Assembly (NCBI RefSeq): GCF_003382565.3
Contig: NZ_CP086253.1
Location: 1,612,001 to 1,676,000 of the forward strand
Length of the DNA stretch: 64,000 nt
Source: Pectobacterium aquaticum
GTDB taxonomy: Bacteria > Pseudomonadota > Gammaproteobacteria > Enterobacterales > Enterobacteriaceae
Direction of reading: 5' to 3'
How positions within the stretch are numbered: the stretch's first letter is position 1; each line of letters starts with the position of its first letter. Position numbers and translations under genes: made by a program. Below, piece by piece: positions 1 to 8,524 of the stretch. A model generated the notes under the pieces. It had not been told where the DNA came from. It did no database searches and worked only from the letters and a program-made list of their open reading frames with translations.

Positions 1-572
1 ACGTAAAAGAGCAACACGCCAAGAAACAGTGCAGCAAATGACGCCACGATCGGAACAAAGCGAGAACCGCTGAAGAATGCCAGCAGTTCGGGTAGCGCGA
101 TCTTGTTATAGCGCCCGTGTAACCATGCGGTGAGCAGGCCGCTAAGAATACCGCCAAGGACGCCAGTCTGAAGCGTCGTAATACCAAGAATAACGGCTTG
201 TCCATGCACGGCCAGATTATCTGTCGCCAGCGTGTTTGTGATCACCAACATGGCATTAATGGCCTTGTTCATGACCAGAAAAGACAACACAGAAGCGAGC
301 CCTGCGGTTCCTCTATCGGTGTTGGTCATACCCACTGCAATCCCGACGGCAAACAGCAGTGGCAGGTTATCAAACACGGCGCTGCCACACAGTTTCATCA
401 ATGTGAAAATGGCCTGCAAGACAGCATTATCAAGGAACGCGTAAGTTCCGATAGTGATTGGGTTGGAAAACACACCGCCTATACCCAACAGCAAACCTGC
501 AGCAGGTAAGACGGCGATAGGTAACATAAACGATTTACCCAACTTTTGTGCGCCGGAGAAGAAACTGTTCAT
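1..572 (-). CDS. PTS permease, EIIC domain, glucose family (partial)
   Basis: The N-terminal 190 residues of a glucose-superfamily phosphotransferase EIIC, the membrane domain that carries a sugar inward while it is phosphorylated. The gene runs off the left edge, so any EIIB/EIIA part is unseen. The protein opens MNSFFSGAQKLGKSFMLPIA, then shows hydrophobic segments, a GMTNTDRG loop like the NagE/PtsG/MalX family, and an LPELLAFFSGSRFVPI segment typical of these permeases before the next helix. The ATG at 572 fits the family N-terminus. The gene is divergent from the radical SAM gene at 766, with a double palindrome between them. The substrate cannot be told from this part (glucose, N-acetylglucosamine or an alpha-glucoside are all possible). 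Confidence 0.8.
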   Translation of the reverse strand, partial: MNSFFSGAQKLGKSFMLPIAVLPAAGLLLGIGGVFSNPITIGTYAFLDNAVLQAIFTLMKLCGSAVFDNLPLLFAVGIAVGMTNTDRGTAGLASVLSFLVMNKAINAMLVITNTLATDNLAVHGQAVILGITTLQTGVLGGILSGLLTAWLHGRYNKIALPELLAFFSGSRFVPIVASFAALFLGVLLFY

Positions 573-604
573 GAGAGAACCCCTGGTGTTGTGCATTATT
601 TTAA

Positions 605-651
605 GAAATAATAATTTCATTGATTTATTGTGTTTCTGAAATTATTATTTC
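605..651. promoter_or_regulatory. Paired palindromic operator between divergent PTS and radical SAM genes
   Basis: Two 15-base arms, GAAATAATAATTTCA (605-619) and TGAAATTATTATTTC (637-651), are perfect reverse complements separated by 17 bases. Each arm is itself a near-palindrome (GAAAT...ATTTC). The pair lies 33 bases or more upstream of the PTS start and 115 bases upstream of the radical SAM start. It looks like two repressor sites, for example for an RpiR- or GntR-type sugar regulator; the regulator is not identified. Confidence 0.5.
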
Positions 652-765
652 CATTGTTTTCTCACACTGTCAATATCAAATATCCAGAGAGTGATCATGG
701 TCACTTTTCAAGTGCGTGGATAACCGACGATCGTTAACATCCGGCAAATCCCGGCGGGAGGTAAG

Positions 766-1983
766 ATGAAACGACCTTTTCACCTGATGGCAAAACCCAC
801 CAGCTATCAGTGTAATCTTGCCTGCGACTATTGCTTCTATCTTGAGAAAGAGCAGGGAACGCTTAAAACGGCGAAATCGAAGCGGCATATGGATGACGAC
901 ATCCTGCGTCAGTACGTGCGGCAGTACATTGAGGCAAACCCCGCAGGCGAAATTGAATTTACCTGGCAGGGCGGCGAGCCCACGATGGCGGGCATCGATT
1001 TCTACCGCCGCGCGTTGGCCTACCAGCGACAATATGCTCAGGGAAAGGTCATTCGCAACAGCATGCAAACCAACGGTGTATTGCTTGATGAGGAGTGGGC
1101 GGCGTTTCTGGCGGAGAATCAGTTTTTGATTGGTTTGTCGATAGACGGGCCAAAATGGTTGCACGACCGCTACCGCGTTACCCACAGCGGGAAATCGGTT
1201 TTTGATCGGGTAATCAATGCGGTGGCGGTGCTAAAACAGCACAAGGTTGATTTCAATCTGTTAACCGTCGTGAATAATGAAACGGCGCAGGCTCCGTTGG
1301 AGATCTATCGATTCCTGACTCAGGAACTGGGAGCACAGCATGTCCAATTCATCCCTGCCGTTGAACAGCGTCCGGTTGATAGCTGCTATGGTGAATTAAT
1401 TCATCCACAGACGTTAGGGAACACGCAGGTGACGCCGTGGTCGGTCAGCGGCGAGGCGTATGGCCATTTTATGAACACCATTTTTGATTACTGGGTGCGC
1501 CACGACGTTGGACGGGTATTTGTGCAACTGTTCGATAATGCACTGGCCGCATGGGCGGGAGACAAGCCCAGCCTCTGCGTCATGCAGGCGACCTGCGGCA
1601 CGGGGCTGGTGGTTGAGATGAATGGTGATATTTACAGCTGCGATCATTTTGTTTATCCAGCACATCGGCTGGGTAACCTGACCACCGATCGTTTGGATAA
1701 GTTGGTCAATAGCAAACAGCAACGCCAGTTTGGTATGCAGAAAGCTAATCTATCGCCAGAATGCGTGCGCTGTGAATACCGTTTCGCCTGCCACGGCGGG
1801 TGCCCGAAACATCGTATTCACCGTGTTGATAAGCATTGGCATAACCATCTTTGCGCGGGCTATAAGGCCATTTTTTCCCATATCGATCCCTATATGCGTT
1901 ATATGACGCAGCAGTTGCAGCGACACCAGCCGCCAGCCAATGTGATGAACGTGGCAGCATTTATTGCGGCGGAGCAGGTGTAG
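766..1983 (+). CDS. Anaerobic sulfatase-maturating enzyme-like radical SAM/SPASM protein
   Basis: A 405-residue radical SAM protein of the anSME family. These enzymes convert a Cys or Ser in sulfatase active sites to formylglycine without oxygen. The CX3CX2C cluster that binds the SAM 4Fe-4S centre is at C16, C20 and C23, inside the typical opening MAKPTSYQCNLACDYCFYLE. The C-terminal third carries the SPASM cysteines (CGTG, YSCD, CVRCEYRFACHGGCPKHR) that hold two auxiliary clusters. Length matches the family. The start is set by a GGGAGG ribosome site just upstream. No sulfatase lies in the window; one could be encoded beyond the left edge near the divergent PTS gene. Family assignment is firm, the actual target protein is unknown. 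Confidence 0.85.
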   Translation: MKRPFHLMAKPTSYQCNLACDYCFYLEKEQGTLKTAKSKRHMDDDILRQYVRQYIEANPAGEIEFTWQGGEPTMAGIDFYRRALAYQRQYAQGKVIRNSMQTNGVLLDEEWAAFLAENQFLIGLSIDGPKWLHDRYRVTHSGKSVFDRVINAVAVLKQHKVDFNLLTVVNNETAQAPLEIYRFLTQELGAQHVQFIPAVEQRPVDSCYGELIHPQTLGNTQVTPWSVSGEAYGHFMNTIFDYWVRHDVGRVFVQLFDNALAAWAGDKPSLCVMQATCGTGLVVEMNGDIYSCDHFVYPAHRLGNLTTDRLDKLVNSKQQRQFGMQKANLSPECVRCEYRFACHGGCPKHRIHRVDKHWHNHLCAGYKAIFSHIDPYMRYMTQQLQRHQPPANVMNVAAFIAAEQV

Positions 1984-2001
1984 CCTGGGAGTGAGCGATG
2001 A

Positions 2002-2033
2002 CAGGCCATGTCCGTCACGGGATCAATGGCCTG
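2002..2033. terminator. Hairpin between convergent genes
   Basis: A perfect 8-base inverted repeat, CAGGCCAT (2002-2009) and ATGGCCTG (2026-2033), lies between the converging radical SAM gene and cydX. There is no T-run on either side, so it may be a weak or protein-assisted bidirectional terminator. Confidence 0.45.
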
Positions 2034-2078
2034 CCAAAAACGAAGGTTTATCAGCACGATGTGTTGTTAAAACGAAAG

Positions 2079-2183
2079 CTACGAAGCGTCTTTGCCCGCT
2101 TCATGGTTCTCTACTGCCAGCGCGGTGACCAGCGCGAACGCGCAGGCCAGCAACGTGCCGAGTATCCAGGCGAAATACCACAT
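2079..2183 (-). CDS. cydX: Cytochrome bd oxidase small subunit CydX
   Basis: A 34-residue single-span membrane protein starting MWYFAWILGTLLACAFALVT, nearly identical to the start of E. coli CydX (37 residues). CydX is needed for stable haem insertion and activity of cytochrome bd-I. The ATG at 2183 has an AAGGAG ribosome site and begins 19 bases after the cydB stop, so it is the third gene of a cydABX operon. It is too short to be found by length alone; the conserved MWYFAWILG motif and position decide it. Confidence 0.95.
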   Translation of the reverse strand: MWYFAWILGTLLACAFALVTALAVENHEAGKDAS

Positions 2184-2202
2184 CTTCTTTCTCCTTAAGT
2201 TG

Positions 2203-3342
2203 TTAGTAAACGGAATGTTTATTGGCTTCGATGTAGCGGGCATCGATCCGGCCAAACATTTTGTAATAACACCAGCTGGTATAAAGCAGGATGGTGGGAA
2301 CAAAAATACAGGCCAGAATGGTCATCACCTGAAGCGTAAGCTGGCTGGACGTGGCATCCCAGATGGTCAGGCTGACGTTGGGATCGAAGCTGGAAGGCAT
2401 CACGAACGGGAACAGCGTAATTCCTGCCGTCAGAATCACGCAGACAATCGTCAGTGATGAAGTCAGGAAACCCCAGCCGCAGCGGTCTATGCGAGAGAAG
2501 AGGCAGGTGAACCACGGCAGAGCCACACCTAATGCGGGGATCGCCCACAGCGCAGGGTGCGTCGTAAAGTTGGTTAACCACGCCCCAGCCTGCTGGACCA
2601 CCTCTTTATTCAGCGGGTTAGACGGGGCCGCTTTATCTATTGCGGAGGTAATCAGGTAGCCGTCGATGCCGAACAGTACCCAAAAACCAGCCAGTAAGAA
2701 GGTGAGGCTCATCAGCGCGCTGGCGATCTGGACGGTTTTTTGCGCGCGACGCTGAAGCGCCTCTGTGGTGCGCATTTGCAGGTAAATGGCACCGTGTGCG
2801 ACGATCATAGCGACACTCACGACGCCTGCCAGCAGCCCAAACGGATTCAACAGGCCAAAGAACCCGCCGTGGTAGGTGAGGCGCAAATACATATCTACAC
2901 TCAGCGGCACACCCTGCAACAGATTCCCGAAAGCGATGCCGAATACCAGCGTGGGGACGAAGCTGCCGATGAAAATGCCCCAGTCCCACATATTGCGCCA
3001 GCGGCGGTTTTCCAGCTTGGAGCGATAATCAAAGCCAACCGGGCGGAAGAACAGGGCGGCGAGTACCAGGATCATGGCGAAATAGAAACCGGAAAAGGCG
3101 GCGGCATAGACCATCGGCCAGGCGGCGAACAGCGCGCCCGCGCCGGTGATCAGCCAGACCTGATTGCCGTCCCAGTGTGGAGCGATCACGTTGATCATCA
3201 CCCGTCGCTCGGTATCGTTCTTGCCCAGCAGGCGCAGCAGAATGCCTACGCCCATATCAAAGCCGTCGGTGATGGCGAAGCCGATGAACAACAGGCCAAT
3301 CAATCCCCACCAAATCAGGCGTAATGTTTCATAATCCAGCAT
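2203..3342 (-). CDS. cydB: Cytochrome bd ubiquinol oxidase subunit II
   Basis: A 379-residue polytopic membrane protein, the usual CydB length. It pairs with CydA in the inner membrane to form the high-affinity quinol oxidase used at low oxygen. Family hallmarks visible are the N-terminal WWGLIGLLFIGFAITDGFDM, the APHWDGNQVWLITGAGALFA segment and FRPVGFDYRSK. It begins 14 bases after cydA and is followed by cydX, forming one transcript. No sign of damage. Confidence 0.97.
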   Translation of the reverse strand: MLDYETLRLIWWGLIGLLFIGFAITDGFDMGVGILLRLLGKNDTERRVMINVIAPHWDGNQVWLITGAGALFAAWPMVYAAAFSGFYFAMILVLAALFFRPVGFDYRSKLENRRWRNMWDWGIFIGSFVPTLVFGIAFGNLLQGVPLSVDMYLRLTYHGGFFGLLNPFGLLAGVVSVAMIVAHGAIYLQMRTTEALQRRAQKTVQIASALMSLTFLLAGFWVLFGIDGYLITSAIDKAAPSNPLNKEVVQQAGAWLTNFTTHPALWAIPALGVALPWFTCLFSRIDRCGWGFLTSSLTIVCVILTAGITLFPFVMPSSFDPNVSLTIWDATSSQLTLQVMTILACIFVPTILLYTSWCYYKMFGRIDARYIEANKHSVY

Positions 3343-3356
3343 TATTATGGCTCCCG

Positions 3357-4934
3357 TTACGGTTTTGCAGGTGTTGCGAGGGACGATGCGGTCGGTTGTT
3401 CAAAGTGGTAGCGGCCGGTTTTCAGGCTGCTTGGCCCCAGTCGGGCGAATTTGAACATCAGATACATTTCCGCAATCAGAAACAGCGTATACAGTCCGCA
3501 AATCAGCCCCATCGACAGCAGAATGTCGTGTGCCTCCAATGAAGAATTGGCAACGGCGGTAGGCAGAACCTCGCCGACTGCCCACGGCTGACGGCCGTAC
3601 TCGGCGACGAACCAGCCGGATTCAATCGCGATCCAGGGCAGGGGAATCCCGTACAGCGCGGCGCGGTGTAGCCATTTACGCTGTCCCATGCGGCCGCGTA
3701 TCACGCTCCAGAACGACAGCGCAAAAATGCCAAGCATCAGCACGCCGCAGCCCACCATCAGGCGAAACGCGACATACAGCGGTGCGACGCGCGGGATTGA
3801 GTCTTTGGTTGCCTGCTGAATCTGGTTTTCACTGGCGTTGGCGACGTCATCGGTATAGCGCTTAAGCAGCAGGCCGTAGCCAAGATCGCGCTTGGCAGCC
3901 TCAAATTGTGCGCGAACGGCGGGATCGGTGTTGCCCGAACGCAGTTCCTCCAGCAGACCATAGGCCGTCATGCCGTTACGAATGCGAATCTCATGTTGCG
4001 CCATCAGGTCTTTAATACCGACGACGGGTTTGTCGAGCGAACGCGTGGCGATGAGCCCCAGCAGGTAGGGAACGTGGATCGCATAATCGTTCTGCATCGT
4101 TTCTTGATTGGGGATAGCGAACAGCGTGAAAGAGGCCGGTGCAGGCTGTGTTTCCCATTCGGCTTCGATCGCTGCCAGCTTGGTTTTCTGTACGTCGCCC
4201 ATCACATAGCCGGATTCATCACCCAGTACGATGACGGACAGCACCGAAGCCAGGCCGAAACTCGCTGCAATGGCGAACGAGCGCTTGGCAAAGGCAATAT
4301 CGCGGCCTCTCAGCAGGTAGTAAGAGCTGATCCCGAGGACGAACATCGCACCAGCGGTGTAGCCCGCTGCCACGGTGTGGACGAACTTCACCTGCGCGAC
4401 CGGGTTCAGCACCAGTTCGGCGAAGCTCAGCATTTCCATGCGCATGGTTTCATAATTGAACTCAGCGGCAATCGGGTTTTGCATCCAGCCGTTGGCGACC
4501 AGAATCCACAGGGCGGAGAAGTTGGAGCCCAGCGCAACGAACCAGGTCACCAGCATATGCTGGACTTTAGTCAGACGATCCCAACCGAAAAAGAACAGGC
4601 CGATCAACGTGGATTCGAGGAAGAACGCCATCAGCCCTTCCATCGCCAGCGGCGCGCCAAAAATGTCGCCCACGTAGTGAGAATAGTAAGACCAGTTGGT
4701 ACCGAACTGAAATTCCAGCGTCAGACCGGTTGCCACGCCCAGCGCAAAGTTGATGGCGAACAGCTTGCCCCAGAATTTGGTCATATCCTTGTAGATTTGC
4801 TTGCCGGTTAACACATACGTGGTGTTCATAATGGCCAGCAGGAAAGACAACCCCAGCGTTAGCGGGACAAAAAGAAAGTGATACATGGCGGTCAGGGCAA
4901 ATTGCAGCCGCGACAGCTCAACGACATCAAACAT
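3357..4934 (-). CDS. cydA: Cytochrome bd ubiquinol oxidase subunit I
   Basis: A 525-residue CydA, very close to E. coli CydA along its whole length. This subunit carries haems b558, b595 and d and oxidises ubiquinol in the inner membrane. His19 (haem ligand) is in LSRLQFALTAMYHFLF; the second ligand region VKFVHTVA and the long Q-loop type (GDVQKTKLAAIEAEWETQPA) are present, so it belongs to the long-loop class. First gene of cydABX. The usual enterobacterial cyd operon continues into ybgE and tolQ; here the neighbours are a radical SAM gene and phage genes, so either the tol genes lie elsewhere or this is a second bd operon. Confidence 0.97.
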   Translation of the reverse strand: MFDVVELSRLQFALTAMYHFLFVPLTLGLSFLLAIMNTTYVLTGKQIYKDMTKFWGKLFAINFALGVATGLTLEFQFGTNWSYYSHYVGDIFGAPLAMEGLMAFFLESTLIGLFFFGWDRLTKVQHMLVTWFVALGSNFSALWILVANGWMQNPIAAEFNYETMRMEMLSFAELVLNPVAQVKFVHTVAAGYTAGAMFVLGISSYYLLRGRDIAFAKRSFAIAASFGLASVLSVIVLGDESGYVMGDVQKTKLAAIEAEWETQPAPASFTLFAIPNQETMQNDYAIHVPYLLGLIATRSLDKPVVGIKDLMAQHEIRIRNGMTAYGLLEELRSGNTDPAVRAQFEAAKRDLGYGLLLKRYTDDVANASENQIQQATKDSIPRVAPLYVAFRLMVGCGVLMLGIFALSFWSVIRGRMGQRKWLHRAALYGIPLPWIAIESGWFVAEYGRQPWAVGEVLPTAVANSSLEAHDILLSMGLICGLYTLFLIAEMYLMFKFARLGPSSLKTGRYHFEQPTASSLATPAKP

Positions 4935-5414
4935 GTTACGCTCCTAACTTCAGGCAGGAAAATGCAGTTATTCCGATACTTGCCGGAATAAATAGTGATG
5001 AATAAATGCGAATAAATTACCGTCGACGGAATTTTTATCCGTCGTAAATTAACGATCACTGATCGGCGTGAGATAAGAATAAATAGTGAGTGAAACGTGT
5101 GGAGATTATACCGTGCAAAAACTTAAGGATAAATAGTACAGTTTTTCGATTTGACGTCTTTATCGTTAATGTTGATTTTTTGGTTTTATATGTTTAGTTT
5201 TAACTTATTCTTGGTTTTTAATTTTATTGAAATTAAATTTATTATCATTTTGTGCTTGGTTTTTTCATGTGTTAGTGACTTATTTTAATTTAAATAGTAC
5301 AGATTTGAAATATATAAATATAACAGTTTCATTTTTTATTTTATTTTACATTTGGCGATAAAAATAATTAGAAATTATCAGAATGTCCTGCTCAAAGAGA
5401 GGGCGATAAGGCGT
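4935..5414. other. AT-rich leader and promoter region of cydABX
   Basis: About 480 bases without a credible gene. Next to cydA a 7-base stem (CGACGGA 5024-5030 with TCCGTCG 5038-5044) would form in the cydA leader. The phrase GAATAAATAGTGA occurs at about 4985 and again at about 5069, and shorter copies (AAATAGTACAG) recur near 5131 and 5292. ArcA and Fnr control cyd in E. coli, but I did not find a clear Fnr palindrome, and the repeated motif is not an obvious ArcA box. Confidence 0.4.
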
Positions 5415-5441
5415 GTGTGCCGTATGCTAAATACGGCACAC
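5415..5441 (-). terminator. Strong hairpin after the tail fibre assembly gene
   Basis: A perfect 11-base stem, GTGTGCCGTAT (5415-5425) with ATACGGCACAC (5431-5441), and a 5-base loop, 33 bases past the stop of the tail fibre assembly gene. There is no U-tract, but the position suits a transcript end. Confidence 0.55.
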
Positions 5442-5474
5442 CATTATTGATGTAATGGATGCGGGTTACACCGA

Positions 5475-6092
5475 TTACACGGAGGGCGCTACTGGCCACA
5501 CGACGGATGCAGCAGTGAGATCAATACGGTTCAATGTAACCAGATAAATTTTCCATTGGGTTAGCCGTTCTTGCTCTTCATCCGTGGCAATAGCCAAGTC
5601 CACTGCATAGTTCAGCTCGGCAATTCGGGTCGTTGCTGTCGCGCGCCGTGCCGCCAGTTCCTGCTGTAGGCTTTTAGTGACGGCAAGTTGTTGCGCCTCC
5701 TGATTTGTCACCCATGCCGCACCATCCCATTGATCAAACTCGGTTGCTGGAGCCAGAAAGGTCATATTTTCAGGCAGATCGCCGAATTGCATTACCGTCT
5801 GCGCCTGACGGGTTTCTGTGTTGTAAACCATCTGGCCGCGATAGTCTGGCACCTGTTCCCAGGCCTTACCATCTGCGCTACGGCGCAAGGCTTGGCCGAC
5901 AGGCGGCAATTGCGGTTCGTCGGCATAGCTGTCGGCGGGCAGGCCAACACCTTGCATCACATATTCATAGCTGGCGCTCTGATATTCCCGCGTAGCCGGG
6001 TTCACGTGATAAACCGTAATCCACCCGGTGTTGATGGCTAATCCACGTTCGTTCAGTTCTGCGTTTTTAATTTGTGTTGAATAGTTGCTCAT
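5475..6092 (-). CDS. Phage tail fibre assembly chaperone
   Basis: A 205-residue protein of the caudoviral tail fibre assembly (Tfa) family, which helps fold or attach the distal tail fibre. The N-terminal half holds the variable region (YHVNPATREYQSASYEYVMQ), and the C-terminal part has the family's alternating Trp/Asp pattern (EFDQWDGAAWVTN) followed by a helical tail containing AELNYAVDLAIATDEEQERL and KIYLVTLNRIDL. Its start codon shares one base with the stop of the tail fibre gene, the normal phage order. No other phage structural, lysis or integration genes lie beside it, so the pair is a remnant or a stand-alone fibre cassette. Confidence 0.9.
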   Translation of the reverse strand: MSNYSTQIKNAELNERGLAINTGWITVYHVNPATREYQSASYEYVMQGVGLPADSYADEPQLPPVGQALRRSADGKAWEQVPDYRGQMVYNTETRQAQTVMQFGDLPENMTFLAPATEFDQWDGAAWVTNQEAQQLAVTKSLQQELAARRATATTRIAELNYAVDLAIATDEEQERLTQWKIYLVTLNRIDLTAASVVWPVAPSV

Positions 6093-8224
6093 TATGCTGC
6101 TCTCACGATGTAGTTAAAGGCGATATTGCGTGGACGGTTTTCAGCACCGCCGGATGGGGATGTCTTGCTGTCGTAATAGAGCCACGTCCCATTGTCTGAA
6201 TCGGTGGAATGGGACCCGATGTTATTGTTGTAACCGTTTGGGACAATCTCGGTATATGTAGATGTAATACCAGCCTCAATGTAATAACGGTCTCTGTACT
6301 CATGCGTGTGGCTCTGCATTGTGTCACCTTGCGCTGACATCAACGCACGCCCCGCATCAGCCCCACGCCCGTCATCCCAACCGCGTACGAATTCACCGCG
6401 CAAATCGGGCAGGAAACCGGACGGGTAGCGGGACGCTAAAACAGGGAATTGTGCGGTATCGAACTGCTGGCCATTGCATTTTAGCCACCCTGCTGGCGCA
6501 ACAGCGCCGGGGAATAGCTGCGGCATGCCTGCTAGTTCAGATACGGGCATCGCGCCAATAGCGGCGGGTGTTAGGTTTCCTGAATGATAAAGGTGAACGG
6601 GCGGTAACCAACCCGTGGAATGGCGTTTACGTAGTGTGAAATAGTTATAGTCCAGTGAGGTCATGTTCTCATCTGCGAGAACCCATCCCCATTCAGTGCC
6701 GTCGGCGTCCCCAGCCCGATGGCGTGCGGACAAAAAGCATGCCCACCCGTTATTTTCAAACTCAACAGAGCCGATTAGATTGTTTCTTGAGCGGTCACAG
6801 ACATACAGCCAATCAGCAATAGTGGCGAATTTTGTCGTTATTGCATTTCCGACCGCCCCCGTTGTCATACCGCTGCCGCCGTGCTCTTTGCGTAGTGGTA
6901 ACGTAAAGTCGCCCTCAGTCCAGACCCTTGCAGAATTCACCAGAAGTTTGCTAGCTGTGATATTAATCAGTGACAATGCTTCGCCTGGTGCTGGCGGCGG
7001 TGTGGCAATCCGTACGTTATAGTCAGTGCTGGATTTACCATCTGTGTGAAAATCAACATAGCAATAGGATGGCGTGCCGTTTGTCCCACCGTACTCAATA
7101 ACATAATCGCCATCGACATTCGGTTCATTGATTTCAATAATACGAGTCGGGATGCGAGTCGTGCTAGCATAAGACACCACTGGAGTGACCCATCCCTGCC
7201 AGTAACCATTACCCAATATCACCCATGCAGTGCGTGACGGATTGGTAACATCTACGACGCTCAGTACACCAAACCCATCCGTCGACGATTTCCACTCCAT
7301 AATGGAAGGGCCAAACCCAGTGGGTAACCCCGTAACATTAGCGGAATCGCATTGATACAAATCTGACGGCCGATTCGCCTTAAAATAATCCAGAATATTG
7401 ACGTGGCTTATTTGCACGGCTTTGCCGCCCCATGCCGACTCGATTATTCCCACATTCTGACGAAACTCAGCTTTATTCGGGATATCCGCGCCGTTCTGAT
7501 CTTTTGCCAGCTTCCCGGCTAGTGCATTCAGTACGGTTGTACTGAAATTTGGATCATTGCCCAACGCATTAGCCAGTTCTTGCAGCGTATCGAGCGCCGC
7601 AGGAGAACCATTAACCAATGCGGCTACGGCGGCTTTCACAAAGGCCGTTGTCGCCAATTGCGTGTCATTAGAACCGGAGGCAGCCGTCGGCGCGGTTGGG
7701 ATTCCTGTGAATACCGGACTCGCTTTTGGGGCATATTGAGGGTGCGCATCGAGGATGGAAGCATGAGCATTCAGCTTACTGGCCGCGTCAGTTTTCACTT
7801 CAGCAATCGCATTCAATATGGTTGTTCTGAAGTGCGGATCGTTACCTAACGCATTTGCCAACTCTTGCAGCGTATCCAGTGCTGCTGGAGAACCGTTGAT
7901 CAGCGCGGCGATAGCCGATTTCACAAATGCTGTAGTGGCAATTTGCGTGTTGTTTACCGTTTGCGCGGCGGTGGGCGCGGTGGGCGTTCCCGTCAGTGCC
8001 GGGCTATTTTTGGGGGCATATTGCGAATGCGGATCGCTGGCCGCCAGATGTAATTGCAAACTCTCACCAGTGGTTTCCTGCATTTTCTTCAGGTAAGCCG
8101 TGCGGCTGGCTAACTGCTCTGCCTGACGGTTGGAGATCCCCCCTGGGCCTGCGACAACGGGATCCGATGTCTCAAGCTGATAAATTCCATCAATCCAGCT
8201 TTCTTGTTCAGATAAATTTGCCAT
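6092..8224 (-). CDS. Phage tail fibre protein with tandem repeats and tail-collar domain
   Basis: A 710-residue side tail fibre. The N-terminal part (MANLSEQESWIDGIYQLETSDPV) resembles the baseplate-attachment end of P2/Mu-type fibres. Residues about 65-235 contain two copies of a fibre repeat (SPALTGTPTAPTA ... TQIATTAFV ... GSPAALDTLQELANALGNDP). The end carries a tail-collar domain (PAGWLKCNGQQFD ... LPDLRGEFVRGWDDGRG) and a GAENRPRNIAFNYIVRA terminus that normally binds the host receptor. ATG 8224 is preferred over 8230 because the AGGAAGG site is then 7 bases away. The gene is intact and could serve a tailed bacteriocin or a prophage elsewhere by recombination. Confidence 0.9.
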   Translation of the reverse strand: MANLSEQESWIDGIYQLETSDPVVAGPGGISNRQAEQLASRTAYLKKMQETTGESLQLHLAASDPHSQYAPKNSPALTGTPTAPTAAQTVNNTQIATTAFVKSAIAALINGSPAALDTLQELANALGNDPHFRTTILNAIAEVKTDAASKLNAHASILDAHPQYAPKASPVFTGIPTAPTAASGSNDTQLATTAFVKAAVAALVNGSPAALDTLQELANALGNDPNFSTTVLNALAGKLAKDQNGADIPNKAEFRQNVGIIESAWGGKAVQISHVNILDYFKANRPSDLYQCDSANVTGLPTGFGPSIMEWKSSTDGFGVLSVVDVTNPSRTAWVILGNGYWQGWVTPVVSYASTTRIPTRIIEINEPNVDGDYVIEYGGTNGTPSYCYVDFHTDGKSSTDYNVRIATPPPAPGEALSLINITASKLLVNSARVWTEGDFTLPLRKEHGGSGMTTGAVGNAITTKFATIADWLYVCDRSRNNLIGSVEFENNGWACFLSARHRAGDADGTEWGWVLADENMTSLDYNYFTLRKRHSTGWLPPVHLYHSGNLTPAAIGAMPVSELAGMPQLFPGAVAPAGWLKCNGQQFDTAQFPVLASRYPSGFLPDLRGEFVRGWDDGRGADAGRALMSAQGDTMQSHTHEYRDRYYIEAGITSTYTEIVPNGYNNNIGSHSTDSDNGTWLYYDSKTSPSGGAENRPRNIAFNYIVRAA
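7524..8023 (-). repeat. Tandem 285-base period duplication inside the tail fibre gene
   Basis: Bases 7524-7738 and 7809-8023 are diverged copies offset by exactly 285 bases (95 codons), so the duplication keeps frame. They encode the two fibre repeats. The copies differ at many third positions, so the duplication is old. Confidence 0.75.
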
Positions 8225-8524
8225 GTTCATGCCTTCCTATGGTTGTGTCGTCGCTACGATGCGGCTTTTACAGCGATTTTTTCTGTTTCCACGCCGATGT
8301 CAGCATCGTGCCGATGGCTATAAAACCGTTTTAGTAACGATGAAGAGAGTACCTTTTGCGATGAGGCTGGTTTAGCAACGGAGTTTAAAAATTGAGGTGA
8401 AACGTGTGCGGAAGCGGCAGTCACCGTGCGGATGCTATGTCCTTGCTTCCTGATAACTGTGAGCTGATGCAAATGGCGCGCTAATTGCATAGTCCTGATT
8501 GTGGTTTTTTCAGGAGAGAGTGCA

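Noticed and set aside
4935..5414. Fnr box upstream of cydA
   Set aside because: No TTGAT-N4-ATCAA match was found.
8501..8524. GTG start of nasR
   Set aside because: The ribosome site AGGAGA lies after it and fits ATG 8525.
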